Assembly (NCBI GenBank): GCA_964515405.1
Contig: CAZERD010000042.1
Span: 1 to 13,984, forward strand
DNA from: CAZERD01 sp964515405
Lineage (GTDB): Bacteria; Campylobacterota_A; Desulfurellia; Desulfurellales; CAZERD01
Length of the DNA stretch: 13,984 bases
Direction of reading: 5' to 3'
The translations under genes were made by a program, and so were the position numbers. A model generated the notes under the pieces. That model had not been told where the DNA came from and ran no database searches. It saw only the letters and a program-made list of their open reading frames with translations. The stretch's first letter is position 1. The number at the start of each line of letters is the position of its first letter. Below are positions 6,759-13,934 of this stretch, in pieces.

Positions 6759-7679
6759 GTGAAAGTTGCTTTCTTCGGCACGAGTGAGTTCGGTATTCCA
6801 GCTCTTAGGGTGCTCTACGAGTCTCACAATGAGATTTCCATTGTAGTTGTTACTCCTGATGCTGTTGGTAAAAGGGGAAAGAGGATTATAGAACCTCCCG
6901 TGAAGGTGGAAGCCCAAAGGTTGGGTTTAAAGGTGTGGCAACCAGATTCTTTAAAGGGTAAAGCTGCGGTGCTTGGGGATGAAAAGATTGACATTGGAGT
7001 GGTAGTTTCCTACGGGAAAATCATACCTGCTGAATTGCTGTGTGTACCGAGGTTTGGTATGGTCAATATTCATCCTTCTCTTTTGCCTGTGTACAGAGGG
7101 CCTTCTCCTATACAGACGGCCATATTGAATGGTGATGACTATACGGGTGTCTCCATAATAGGCGTTACGGAAAGCTTAGATGCCGGGCCAATCTATATGC
7201 AGTGGGTGGAGGAGATAAAGCCTGAAGATAACTACAGGAGTCTTCATGACAGGCTTTCCATTAAGGGTGCTGATATGATTCTATGTGCTGTGGAGTATAT
7301 ATTCGCTGGTAGCATTAAACCGCGTGCTCAGGATGAGTTTCTTGCGAGTTATACTTCTATAATTAGAAAGGAAGATGGTAAAATATCGTTTAAGGACGAG
7401 ACAGCCAGAAGCATTGTTAACAAAATCAGGGCTTTCCATGAGTGGCCGGGAGCCTTTTTCTTTTACGGCGGTAAAAGGTATATAGTCCTTGAAGCAAAAG
7501 AGATAGAGGCTTGCGGTGAACCCTCAAGGGTTTTGGATATGGGAAAAGGCAGGCTTGTGATAGCTGCTAAAAAAAATGCTGTGGAGATCTTGAAAATACA
7601 GCCGGAATCAAAAAAAGCCATGGATGCAAAGGCTTTTCTTGCAGGCAATAGGCTTTCGGTGAATGAAGAAGTATGCTGA
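6759..7679 (+). CDS. fmt: Methionyl-tRNA formyltransferase
   Basis: Fmt (306 residues) formylates the methionine on initiator tRNA using 10-formyltetrahydrofolate. The N-terminal formyltransferase fold begins MKVAFFGTSEFGIPAL. The catalytic centre appears as NIHPSLLPVYRG (103-114, with Asn103 and His105) and Asp141 in ESLDAGPIY, matching the Asn/His/Asp triad of the family. The C-terminal domain, from about residue 205, has the expected length for tRNA binding. The start is GTG, 3 nt after the def stop, with an AGAGG-like SD inside the end of def. Its last 17 nt overlap the start of lnt, so the three genes are tightly coupled. Confidence 0.95.
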   Translation: MKVAFFGTSEFGIPALRVLYESHNEISIVVVTPDAVGKRGKRIIEPPVKVEAQRLGLKVWQPDSLKGKAAVLGDEKIDIGVVVSYGKIIPAELLCVPRFGMVNIHPSLLPVYRGPSPIQTAILNGDDYTGVSIIGVTESLDAGPIYMQWVEEIKPEDNYRSLHDRLSIKGADMILCAVEYIFAGSIKPRAQDEFLASYTSIIRKEDGKISFKDETARSIVNKIRAFHEWPGAFFFYGGKRYIVLEAKEIEACGEPSRVLDMGKGRLVIAAKKNAVEILKIQPESKKAMDAKAFLAGNRLSVNEEVC

Positions 7680-9090
7680 GTGCTGGTTTATATGGTTAAC
7701 CCCCCTTCTCCTTATTGCTTCATTTTATGTTTCATATCTGTCTTTTGTAGCTTTTGTTCCTCTTTTCTTTGCCCTGAATAGGTGCCCTATAAGGGCTTCA
7801 GTTGTTGCATTCTTTCCGTTTGCACTGTTTCTTTTTTGGGGGGTATTTCAGGCACTTTATGTGTACTACGGGTTGAACTTCTTTTTTTCGTTGTTTGCCC
7901 TTTTGTTTCTTGTCATGTACTACACATTATACTGTGTTGTTCCTTTTGTACTAACCAAATATCTCGATTTAGGAGTGCTGGGAGTCTCTTTTGTGTTTGT
8001 GGCTTTTGAGTACCTCAGAAATGTATTGCTGGGTGGATTACCTATAGGGAATATAAATAACTTGGTATACGATATCAGTTTTGTTGTCAGTGGTTCTTCT
8101 CTGTTTGGCGCTTATTTTGTTTCCCTTGTAGTAGTGTTGGTTAATATGGGATTGTATCTGGTTGTGTTTAGGAAGAAGTTTGTGGCCATTGCTGCAATCA
8201 CTGTTGTAGTTGTGTTGAGTTATGTATTTGGTGTTACTGTTGCCGGGTCCAGCGGTAGGTCGGTTAGTATTTCTCTCGTCCAGGGTAATATTTCGCAGAA
8301 CATAAAATGGGATCCTAGATATCTCCCCAGAAACCTGGATACATATTTTAGACTCAGTAGAGGTTTAAAGTCGGATATTGTGATCTGGCCGGAGTCTGCT
8401 TTTCCCTATTTATTCAATTCTGGTTATATGGATCTTGTTGATTTTGTCCGGGATAAGAAATTCAGTCTAATAACGGGTGTGGTGAGATATGTAAATGGAA
8501 AGTTTTACAACAGTGTAGTTGCCATAACAAAGCACGGGTTTAGCTTTTATGATAAGCAGAAGCTTGTACCATTTGGTGAGTATATACCCATGAAATGGTT
8601 GTTTTCCATGATTCTTCCATCCTCTTTATTGAAATCTGAAATGTCACCAGGTAGTGGGGATGTTGTTTTTGATGTTGATGGCGTGAAGCTTGGCCCCATG
8701 ATATGTTATGAAGAGAATATTCCAGATATTTCCAGGGAATACAAAGACAAAGGAGTGGGAGCTTTGCTTGTTCTGTCCAATGACGCCTGGTTTAACCATA
8801 CTCCTCTCTTCGATTTCTTGGCTAGGGGTGCTGTATTTAGAGCTGTGGAAAACAATGTGTGGGTTTTGAGGTGTGCCAACACGGGTATAACTGAGGTTAT
8901 AAGCCCTGATGGTAGTTTTTATAAGAGATTGCCTCCCTACAAAAAAGGTGTGCTAACTGTTGTATTGAATGTTAGTAGGAGAAGTAGCACTGTATTTGAT
9001 GACTTTGGGTTTCTGTTTGGGCCATGTTTAGCTGTTATAGTCCTATTGTGGATTGTCATTCGAGCGATTTCTTATAGAAGAGGAGGATAG
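7663..9090 (+). CDS. lnt: Apolipoprotein N-acyltransferase
   Basis: Lnt (475 residues) adds the third acyl chain to the N-terminal cysteine of lipoproteins in the inner membrane, a step that prepares them for export by the Lol system. About six hydrophobic segments occupy roughly residues 8-195, followed by a periplasmic nitrilase-like domain and a final membrane helix near 450-470. The catalytic residues are present: Glu244 in WPESA, Lys298 and Glu306 in the DKQKLVPFGEYIP stretch, and Cys348 in PMICYEE, corresponding to the E-K-C triad of E. coli Lnt. The ATG at 7663 lies inside the end of fmt, with only a weak SD, so translation probably depends on coupling. The last 35 nt overlap the convergent minus-strand permease gene. 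Length is slightly short but complete. Confidence 0.94.
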   Translation: MKKYAECWFIWLTPLLLIASFYVSYLSFVAFVPLFFALNRCPIRASVVAFFPFALFLFWGVFQALYVYYGLNFFFSLFALLFLVMYYTLYCVVPFVLTKYLDLGVLGVSFVFVAFEYLRNVLLGGLPIGNINNLVYDISFVVSGSSLFGAYFVSLVVVLVNMGLYLVVFRKKFVAIAAITVVVVLSYVFGVTVAGSSGRSVSISLVQGNISQNIKWDPRYLPRNLDTYFRLSRGLKSDIVIWPESAFPYLFNSGYMDLVDFVRDKKFSLITGVVRYVNGKFYNSVVAITKHGFSFYDKQKLVPFGEYIPMKWLFSMILPSSLLKSEMSPGSGDVVFDVDGVKLGPMICYEENIPDISREYKDKGVGALLVLSNDAWFNHTPLFDFLARGAVFRAVENNVWVLRCANTGITEVISPDGSFYKRLPPYKKGVLTVVLNVSRRSSTVFDDFGFLFGPCLAVIVLLWIVIRAISYRRGG

Positions 9091-10105
9091 AAGCTATGAA
9101 TAGCACCGCGTCTGGTATCCACACTCCCCATACTATGCCGTGGTTTTTGTAGAGGGATTCACCGTATATTTCAAGTATGTAGAATAAAAAGAATATCCCA
9201 CCACACAGAAGCATACCTCCACTTTTCCCGCTTCTTGAGAAGGTTACCCCGAGCAGAAAACTAAGTACTGATACCACGAATATGCTAAGTGAGAATATCA
9301 ACATTCTGTGAATCAGAAATAAAGCCTCTCTGTCATGGGTTTTTTTGTAGTATTTTACTAATTGGAAGAAACTCATGAATGCTGGATCTTTTGAAAAATA
9401 TTTGTTTGTTATGAGTTTTGTGTTCCTTACTGTTATGGAGTAAGTTCTTAGTTCGCCTGTTGAGATTGATTTTTTGTTCTTACTATATATGAATGAGGAA
9501 AAAAATCTTATAAGAAAACCGTTTTTTATGTCAACAAATTTGGCTTTTCTGGCAACTATTACATTATTTCCTTGTACCGCGAATACCCCGTTCATTGTTT
9601 TGTGATCTGGTGATACAGAGTTAACATAGAGGGAAATGTTTTTTATCCCGCTGTAGAAGTTGTTTGCTTCTATTCCGGAGTATATTTTGCTGCGAAATGC
9701 GTTTATAAGTTTTAGGCGGTAGTGTACCTGTGCTGTTCCCATAAACGAAGAAATATCCCACAAAAAGATGAGAAATATAATAACACTAAAAAGAAAGGCG
9801 GGGGCGTATATTCTGGGCAGTGAAAGACCAGCTCCCTTTAAAGCTGTTAGTTCGTTGTTTTGTGAAAGTTCAGTATAGGTGGCATTGATGGCGAGCGTTA
9901 TTGACATGGGTATAGTAAACAGTGTGAGGGTAATGTTCAGGTAGAACATTAGAGATAGTATAGAGCCTAAAGTCTCACCCTTTGAGAATAGTATGTAGTA
10001 CATTTTGAAAGCATTCCCTGCGAGAAGCACAAGGGAAATGATAATGAAAAAGACCAAGAAGTTTGTCAGTGTAGTTTTGAAGATGTAGAGGTCTAGCTTT
10101 TTCAT
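9056..10105 (-). CDS. LptF/LptG (YjgP/YjgQ) family LPS-export permease
   Basis: This 349-residue protein has the layout of LptF/LptG permeases. An N-terminal cytoplasmic motif (MKKLDLYIFKTTLTNFLVFF) precedes three membrane helices in the first 125 residues. A periplasmic beta-jellyroll-like domain spans about 130-260, and three further helices lie at the C-terminus. The conserved cytoplasmic coupling segment ELSQNNELTALKGAGLS, which contacts the LptB ATPase, is clear. LptF and LptG together with LptB extract LPS from the inner membrane. I cannot tell F from G from one sequence. It is the last gene of the tatB-tatC-prepilin peptidase group: its ATG follows the preceding stop by 2 nt without an evident SD, indicating coupling. 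Its 3' end overlaps lnt by 35 nt on the opposite strand. Confidence 0.88.
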   Translation of the reverse strand: MKKLDLYIFKTTLTNFLVFFIIISLVLLAGNAFKMYYILFSKGETLGSILSLMFYLNITLTLFTIPMSITLAINATYTELSQNNELTALKGAGLSLPRIYAPAFLFSVIIFLIFLWDISSFMGTAQVHYRLKLINAFRSKIYSGIEANNFYSGIKNISLYVNSVSPDHKTMNGVFAVQGNNVIVARKAKFVDIKNGFLIRFFSSFIYSKNKKSISTGELRTYSITVRNTKLITNKYFSKDPAFMSFFQLVKYYKKTHDREALFLIHRMLIFSLSIFVVSVLSFLLGVTFSRSGKSGGMLLCGGIFFLFYILEIYGESLYKNHGIVWGVWIPDAVLFIASILLFYKKSLE

Positions 10106-10107
10106 TG

Positions 10108-10857
10108 CTATATGCCGTAGAGCTTGAACATTATCTCCTTACCCACAAATATGTATATCACCGCCGCTAGAGAAAGGAAAGGTGCGAATGGTATGGCTGT
10201 TTTCATACCAGCTTTGCTCATAACTATCATGATGATGCCCACAATACTTCCGATGAGGGAACCGCATATTATTGAGAAAAATATTCCCTTTGCACCGATG
10301 AATGCCCCTATGGCTGCCATGAGCTTTACGTCGCCTCCACCCAAGGCTTCTTTCTTAAACAGTGCTTTTCCCATAAATTGAATGGCAAGCATTGAAGCGA
10401 ATCCTACCAATGCTCCTATAATGGAGTGTACCAGCATGTGCTGGAATAGGCCTGATAGCAATCCGAGCGCTATAAGTGGGACGCTAAGGGAATCTGGTAC
10501 TATATAGTGTTTAAGATCTATAAATGAAATAATTATGAGTGTGTAAGACAATACCAAATAACTTGTGCTTTCAAGGTTAAGGCCGAACCTGGCGTATATT
10601 ATAAGCGTGGTTATCCCTGAGATAGTTTCAACGAGTAGATAGGTTATAGGTATTTTTGTTTTGCAGTGCCTGCATCTTCCCCGCAGTATGAGGTAACTCA
10701 GTATGGGTATATTGTCGTAAAATGCTATCCTAGATTTGCATACAGGACAGTGGGAGGGTGGTGTTATTATGGATATGGAATGTGGTATTCTATATATGCA
10801 TACATTGAGGAAACTGCCTATTACAGCGCCTATTACGAATGCTACAGCGTAAGGCAT
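10108..10857 (-). CDS. pilD: Type IV prepilin peptidase / N-methyltransferase (A24 family)
   Basis: This 249-residue membrane enzyme cleaves the leader of type IV pilin or type II secretion pseudopilin precursors and methylates the new N-terminus. It shows the N-terminal GSFLNVCIYRIP, two CxxC pairs forming the cytoplasmic zinc-binding loop (Cys37/40 and Cys62/65), and the two catalytic aspartates: Asp114 in SFIDLKHYIVPD and Asp176 in GGGDVKL. The start at 10857 has GAGGAG at the right distance. It overlaps the tatC stop by one base (TGATG), which I prefer over a longer reading that begins inside tatC. No pilin genes are in the window, so its substrates are encoded elsewhere. The bifunctional CxxC type is present, so methylation is expected. 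Confidence 0.93.
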   Translation of the reverse strand: MPYAVAFVIGAVIGSFLNVCIYRIPHSISIITPPSHCPVCKSRIAFYDNIPILSYLILRGRCRHCKTKIPITYLLVETISGITTLIIYARFGLNLESTSYLVLSYTLIIISFIDLKHYIVPDSLSVPLIALGLLSGLFQHMLVHSIIGALVGFASMLAIQFMGKALFKKEALGGGDVKLMAAIGAFIGAKGIFFSIICGSLIGSIVGIIMIVMSKAGMKTAIPFAPFLSLAAVIYIFVGKEIMFKLYGI

Positions 10858-11612
10858 CAGGTCTCCTCTTTCTTTTTTCCGAATACCCAGGCCACAGCTA
10901 TGCTTATGAGATAAAGACACACGAGGGGTATGGCCATGAGTAGTTGAGAGAATACATCAGGGGGTGTTAGTATGGCTGCCACTATAAATATTATGAGTAG
11001 CGCATAGTCAGCATGCTTTATAAACCACCTTGCATCCACTATGCCGAGCCGTGCCAGTATGAATGTTACAACGGGCAGCTCAAACACTATTCCGAAGCCT
11101 ATTAGTATTTTAATAAGCAAATGTATGTAGGGTTTGATTGATGGCATGGCTGTTAAATTTTGTCCCCCGTAACTGAGAAGAAATTTAAAGCCTATTGGAA
11201 GTACTACCTTAAACGCGAATGCTACTCCAGCTAAAAAGAAAATGCTAAATGCCAGGACAAATGGTATGACAAATCTCTTCTCGTTTTCCTTGAGCCCAGG
11301 TTTAATGAACAGCCATATTTGATAGAAGGTGAAGGGTATTGTAACTATGATTGCTGCCACAAGAGCTATCTCTATGCGCGTAATGAAGGCTTCTGTTACC
11401 CCTGTGAATATTATCCTTGAACCGTGAGGAAGGGCTACCTTCAGGGGTTCTATGGCAAAATTTAGTATCTTTTTGGAGAATGAGAATGTACCTACAAACC
11501 CTACGGCTACGCCTAGGATGATCCATATCAATCTTATCCTGAGCTCCTCTATGTGCTCAAGGAGAGTCATTTCATTGGGGTCTTTCTTGATCTTTTTTCT
11601 CCTTTTCTTCAT
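10857..11612 (-). CDS. tatC: Sec-independent protein translocase TatC
   Basis: TatC (251 residues from this start) is the multi-spanning receptor of the Tat pathway, which moves folded, often cofactor-containing proteins with twin-arginine signals across the inner membrane. The hallmark N-terminus MTLLEHIEELRIRLI is present, followed by six hydrophobic segments and the conserved periplasmic and cytoplasmic loops (FIKPGLKENEKR; the FELPVVTFILARLGIV helix; LTPPDVFSQ). Two starts are possible. The ATG at 11612 overlaps tatB by 41 nt and adds a lysine/arginine-rich 14-residue head. The ATG at 11570 sits one base after the tatB stop. Neither has a strong SD; I list the longer one without certainty. 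The stop overlaps the prepilin peptidase start. Confidence 0.93.
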   Translation of the reverse strand: MKKRRKKIKKDPNEMTLLEHIEELRIRLIWIILGVAVGFVGTFSFSKKILNFAIEPLKVALPHGSRIIFTGVTEAFITRIEIALVAAIIVTIPFTFYQIWLFIKPGLKENEKRFVIPFVLAFSIFFLAGVAFAFKVVLPIGFKFLLSYGGQNLTAMPSIKPYIHLLIKILIGFGIVFELPVVTFILARLGIVDARWFIKHADYALLIIFIVAAILTPPDVFSQLLMAIPLVCLYLISIAVAWVFGKKKEET

Positions 11613-11880
11613 CTTCTATCAGGTTTTCCCATTTTTTTTGGATTGCCTTTCTTGGGTCTGTGTGATCAGCTATTTTTTCAACGGTTTCCTTTATGTTTCC
11701 TATCTCGTCGTCGACGTCTATTTCTTCTTTGAGCTCTGACTTGAATTCTTCTATGGCTCTGGTGAAGGTTACATATAATTTTGCTATTCCTTTCAGTATT
11801 TCTGGCAGTCTCTTAGGACCTACGACGAATATGGCTATGACAGCTATTATTAAAAGCTCATTTGGTCCGATTGAAAGCAT
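11572..11880 (-). CDS. tatB: TatA/TatB family translocase subunit, TatB-like
   Basis: This 102-residue protein has a single N-terminal membrane helix (NELLIIAVIAIFVVGPKRLPE, residues 7-27), then an amphipathic helix and a charged, lysine/glutamate-rich tail. The polar residue Glu8 and the GPKRLPE hinge resemble TatB rather than TatA, which usually has FG at the hinge. TatB and TatC form the receptor for twin-arginine signal peptides. The start ATG has AGAAGGA 7 nt upstream. It heads the tatB-tatC-prepilin peptidase-LptF/G group and overlaps tatC. No separate TatA gene is in the window, so it is either elsewhere or this protein does both jobs, as in some minimal Tat systems. Confidence 0.88.
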   Translation of the reverse strand: MLSIGPNELLIIAVIAIFVVGPKRLPEILKGIAKLYVTFTRAIEEFKSELKEEIDVDDEIGNIKETVEKIADHTDPRKAIQKKWENLIEDEEKEKKDQERPQ

Positions 11881-11907
11881 TGGTTTTCCTTCTATGCATC
11901 GGCTGTT

Positions 11908-11942
11908 ATTTTATCTCAATATCATCAAAAAGCAAGATAAAA
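11908..11942 (-). promoter_or_regulatory. Possible tat operon promoter with an overlapping inverted repeat
   Basis: On the minus strand TTGCTT (11935-11930) and TAAAAT (11913-11908) are 16 nt apart, in the 90-nt gap before tatB. The -10 is good and the -35 is weak. An 8-bp perfect inverted repeat, TTTTATCT (11909-11916 on the plus strand) with AGATAAAA (11935-11942), brackets the spacer. One arm covers the -10 and the other abuts the -35, an operator-like position. AT-richness makes chance occurrence quite possible. Confidence 0.38.
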
Positions 11943-11970
11943 CCTGAGAAAGTGAATGAAAGGTGAAGAG

Positions 11971-13077
11971 TTATTTTGAAGGTTTCCCTATCTTACCCTG
12001 TGTTTTCAGTTCACTTCCTGTTAGTGGGACAACAACACTGCTATTTTGAGCAATTGTTATCCTGTCAAGGGCGGCTACAGCAGCTGCCGATGTGGGCTCA
12101 ACATAGAAGCCACTTCTATGGAGCTTCTTCATCGCATCAACGATTTCTCCCTCTCCTACAGCTACAATATCACCACCCGTTTTCTCGACAATATCCAGTA
12201 TTTGCTTTATCCTTGGTGGATTCTCAATGGCTATACCCTCGGCTATGGTTTCAGAAGAGCTAAATCTCAAGGAATGTTTTCTGGCAAAAAGCGGCGCACA
12301 GTTTTTTGCCTGAACCCCTATTAATGACGGCATCCTTTTGATGTATCCGAGTCCTTTGAGATACTCAAACCCCAGATAGGCACCAATAAACAGCGTTCCA
12401 TTGCCCACAGGGATAACAATCGCATCCGGTGATGTATAGCCCATCTGTTCAAAGAGCTCAAGAGCGAACGTCTTTGTACCCTGAAAGAAGTATGGATTCC
12501 ATATATGGCTTGCATAATAGATGCTTTTCTCTGTTGCATCGTTGATAGCCCTTTCGTACACATCCCTTCTTGAGCCCTCAATCAGCATTATACGCGCACC
12601 AGAAGCTCTGATCTGAGTGATCTTTGATGAGGATGTATCAGCCGGCACGTAAATTGTGGCTTTCACGTTAGCCCTTGCAGCATACAGGGCTATCGAGGAG
12701 CCAGCATTACCGGAGGAGTCTTCAATAATCTCAGTGACACCGAGCTGTTTAACCATACTTAACAGTACACTTGCCCCTCTGTCCTTGTACGAACCGTAGG
12801 GAAACAAGTAGTCGAGTTTGAAATACACCTTACCATGTGAAAAACCGGTATCAACAAGCAGTGTAAAACCCTCGTTGAACGACACAATGCTGTGTGGATC
12901 CTCAACAGGCAGTATTGCTTCGTATCGCCACATGCCCCTATTGCCATCAAGTTTTTCAAAATCGACCCTGCGCTCATCCATGCGCACATCCAGATATCCG
13001 CCGCAATCGCATCTCCACTTCAAACTTTCCGGCTTATAGGATCTATTGCACAGGTAACAGACAAGCGTGTGGCTCAT
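11971..13077 (-). CDS. Threonine synthase-like PLP-dependent enzyme
   Basis: This 368-residue fold-type II PLP enzyme resembles threonine synthase, which turns O-phosphohomoserine into threonine. The N-terminus has a zinc-ribbon-like Cys7-x2-Cys10 and Cys23-x-Cys25 (CDCGGYLD), common in short threonine synthases. PLP would bind Lys98 in GSYKDRGAS. The phosphate-binding and anchoring motifs SSGNAGSS (121-128) and PVGNG (223-227) follow, with EPTSAAAVAAL near the C-terminus. SSGNAG replaces the more common STGNT-type loop, so a related lyase or dehydratase acting on another hydroxy-amino acid remains possible. It follows the racemase gene by 6 nt and must be co-transcribed with it. That pairing hints at a role in aspartate-family or D-amino-acid metabolism, which is inference. 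The start at 13077 has AAAGGA close upstream. Confidence 0.82.
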   Translation of the reverse strand: MSHTLVCYLCNRSYKPESLKWRCDCGGYLDVRMDERRVDFEKLDGNRGMWRYEAILPVEDPHSIVSFNEGFTLLVDTGFSHGKVYFKLDYLFPYGSYKDRGASVLLSMVKQLGVTEIIEDSSGNAGSSIALYAARANVKATIYVPADTSSSKITQIRASGARIMLIEGSRRDVYERAINDATEKSIYYASHIWNPYFFQGTKTFALELFEQMGYTSPDAIVIPVGNGTLFIGAYLGFEYLKGLGYIKRMPSLIGVQAKNCAPLFARKHSLRFSSSETIAEGIAIENPPRIKQILDIVEKTGGDIVAVGEGEIVDAMKKLHRSGFYVEPTSAAAVAALDRITIAQNSSVVVPLTGSELKTQGKIGKPSK

Positions 13078-13083
13078 GTTCCT

Positions 13084-13779
13084 TTACTCAACAAAACAGT
13101 ACTCTACAACCCTTTTTGCAAGGGAATAAGTGGCATCATAAACATCTGCGCCGCTATATTCCTTAACATGGGAAAACAGAACGGGTATCTCCGTGCATGC
13201 GGCAATCAGACACTCATACCCTTTTCTGTCAATGGCGGCTAAAGCTTTTCTGAACCTTTCAACGGCCTTCTGTGTTCTGCCTGCCTTCAGAAGATAGATC
13301 GCATCCATCACAATCTTTTGCAGGCTCGCATCAAGATCCACTATCTCAATACCAGCTTTAGCAAACGGTCTATGGTAAACCCTACCCTTGATTGTTCCAT
13401 CTGTTGCAAGAATACCCACCTTTGAATAACGACGCGGGCTTTTCTTTATATCATCAAGCACAGACTCAACCATGCTTATGAATTCAAGGCTCGTAGCCGC
13501 CCTCAGCTCATCTATAAAGTAGTGAGCCGTGTTGCATGCTATACATAGGCAATCAACACCTGCCCTCTCAAGCCTTTTTACCGATTCAAGCAAATACGGA
13601 AGGGGATTTTCACCACCACTACACAGGTATGCCGTCCTATCCGGTACCTGCGGGTAGTTGTCAATAACGATGGGTATATGGTCTTGGTCCCTATTGGCTG
13701 GGGTAAGATCAATAATTTTTTGAAACAGATCCACAGTTGCCTGTGGACCCATTCCCCCTACGATGCCGAGCCTCTTCAT
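13084..13779 (-). CDS. Aspartate/glutamate racemase family protein
   Basis: This 231-residue protein belongs to the PLP-independent aspartate/glutamate racemase family, which interconverts L- and D-enantiomers with two cysteines acting as acid and base. It starts KRLGIVGGMGPQATVDLF, typical of aspartate racemase. It carries both cysteines, Cys82 in CIACNTAH and Cys195 in AACTEIP, so it is probably catalytically competent. I place the start at the ATG at 13779; an upstream TTG at 13836 gives an atypical 19-residue extension and lies before the only good SD. The ATG overlaps the stop of a 14-codon ORF. The threonine synthase-like gene follows in the same transcript. Substrate (aspartate, glutamate or another amino acid) is not settled by the motifs. 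Confidence 0.87.
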   Translation of the reverse strand: MKRLGIVGGMGPQATVDLFQKIIDLTPANRDQDHIPIVIDNYPQVPDRTAYLCSGGENPLPYLLESVKRLERAGVDCLCIACNTAHYFIDELRAATSLEFISMVESVLDDIKKSPRRYSKVGILATDGTIKGRVYHRPFAKAGIEIVDLDASLQKIVMDAIYLLKAGRTQKAVERFRKALAAIDRKGYECLIAACTEIPVLFSHVKEYSGADVYDATYSLAKRVVEYCFVE

Positions 13780-13820
13780 TTCTGAAGCACTTCCCACTTG
13801 CTCTCTTTCTTGAATTTCAT
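13776..13820 (-). CDS. Possible 14-residue leader ORF coupled to the racemase
   Basis: An ATG at 13820 has GGAG 8 nt upstream (13832-13829) and encodes MKFKKESKWEVLQK. Its TGA overlaps the racemase ATG in an ATGA arrangement. The racemase itself has only a weak SD, so ribosomes loaded on this mini-ORF could supply its initiation. It contains no run of a single regulatory amino acid, so classic attenuation is not indicated. It may be a real leader peptide or a chance ORF; conservation is unknown. Confidence 0.38.
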   Translation of the reverse strand: MKFKKESKWEVLQK

Positions 13821-13836
13821 AGTGATCGCTCCACAA

Positions 13837-13864
13837 AATCTACCACTTTGATCAAATTTGTCAA
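13837..13864 (-). promoter_or_regulatory. Promoter of the racemase / threonine synthase-like operon
   Basis: A perfect TTGACA -35 (13864-13859) is followed after 16 nt by TAGATT (13842-13837, four of six matches). Transcription would start near 13830, leaving a very short leader before the ATG at 13820. Confidence 0.55.
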
Positions 13865-13865
13865 T

Positions 13866-13894
13866 CGTGCGAATCTTATCTTTCTGTTCGCGTG
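13866..13894. other. Hairpin-forming inverted repeat between divergent promoters
   Basis: CGTGCGAA (13866-13873) can pair with TTCGCGTG (13887-13894) around a 13-nt loop, with two G-U or T-G mismatched-wobble positions. It lies just upstream of the racemase -35 and could be a divergent operator. It has no T run and is not a terminator. Support is weak. Confidence 0.25.
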
Positions 13895-13934
13895 TTATTA
13901 TCCACTTAAAGGCATTTTAAAACGATACCGGATG

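Noticed and set aside
10857..10920. Upstream-extended start of the prepilin peptidase inside tatC
   Set aside because: The extra 21 residues are not membrane-like and the family begins near MPYAVAF. The ATG at 10857 has GAGGAG and overlaps the tatC stop.
11572..11612. Frameshift between tatB and tatC
   Set aside because: The 41-nt overlap is explained by two separate complete genes, each with normal family length and an intact start; a fusion is not needed.
13780..13836. TTG-initiated 19-residue extension of the racemase
   Set aside because: The extension does not fit the family, whose proteins begin near KRLGIVGGMGPQ, and the TTG lies upstream of the GGAG that serves the mini-ORF.
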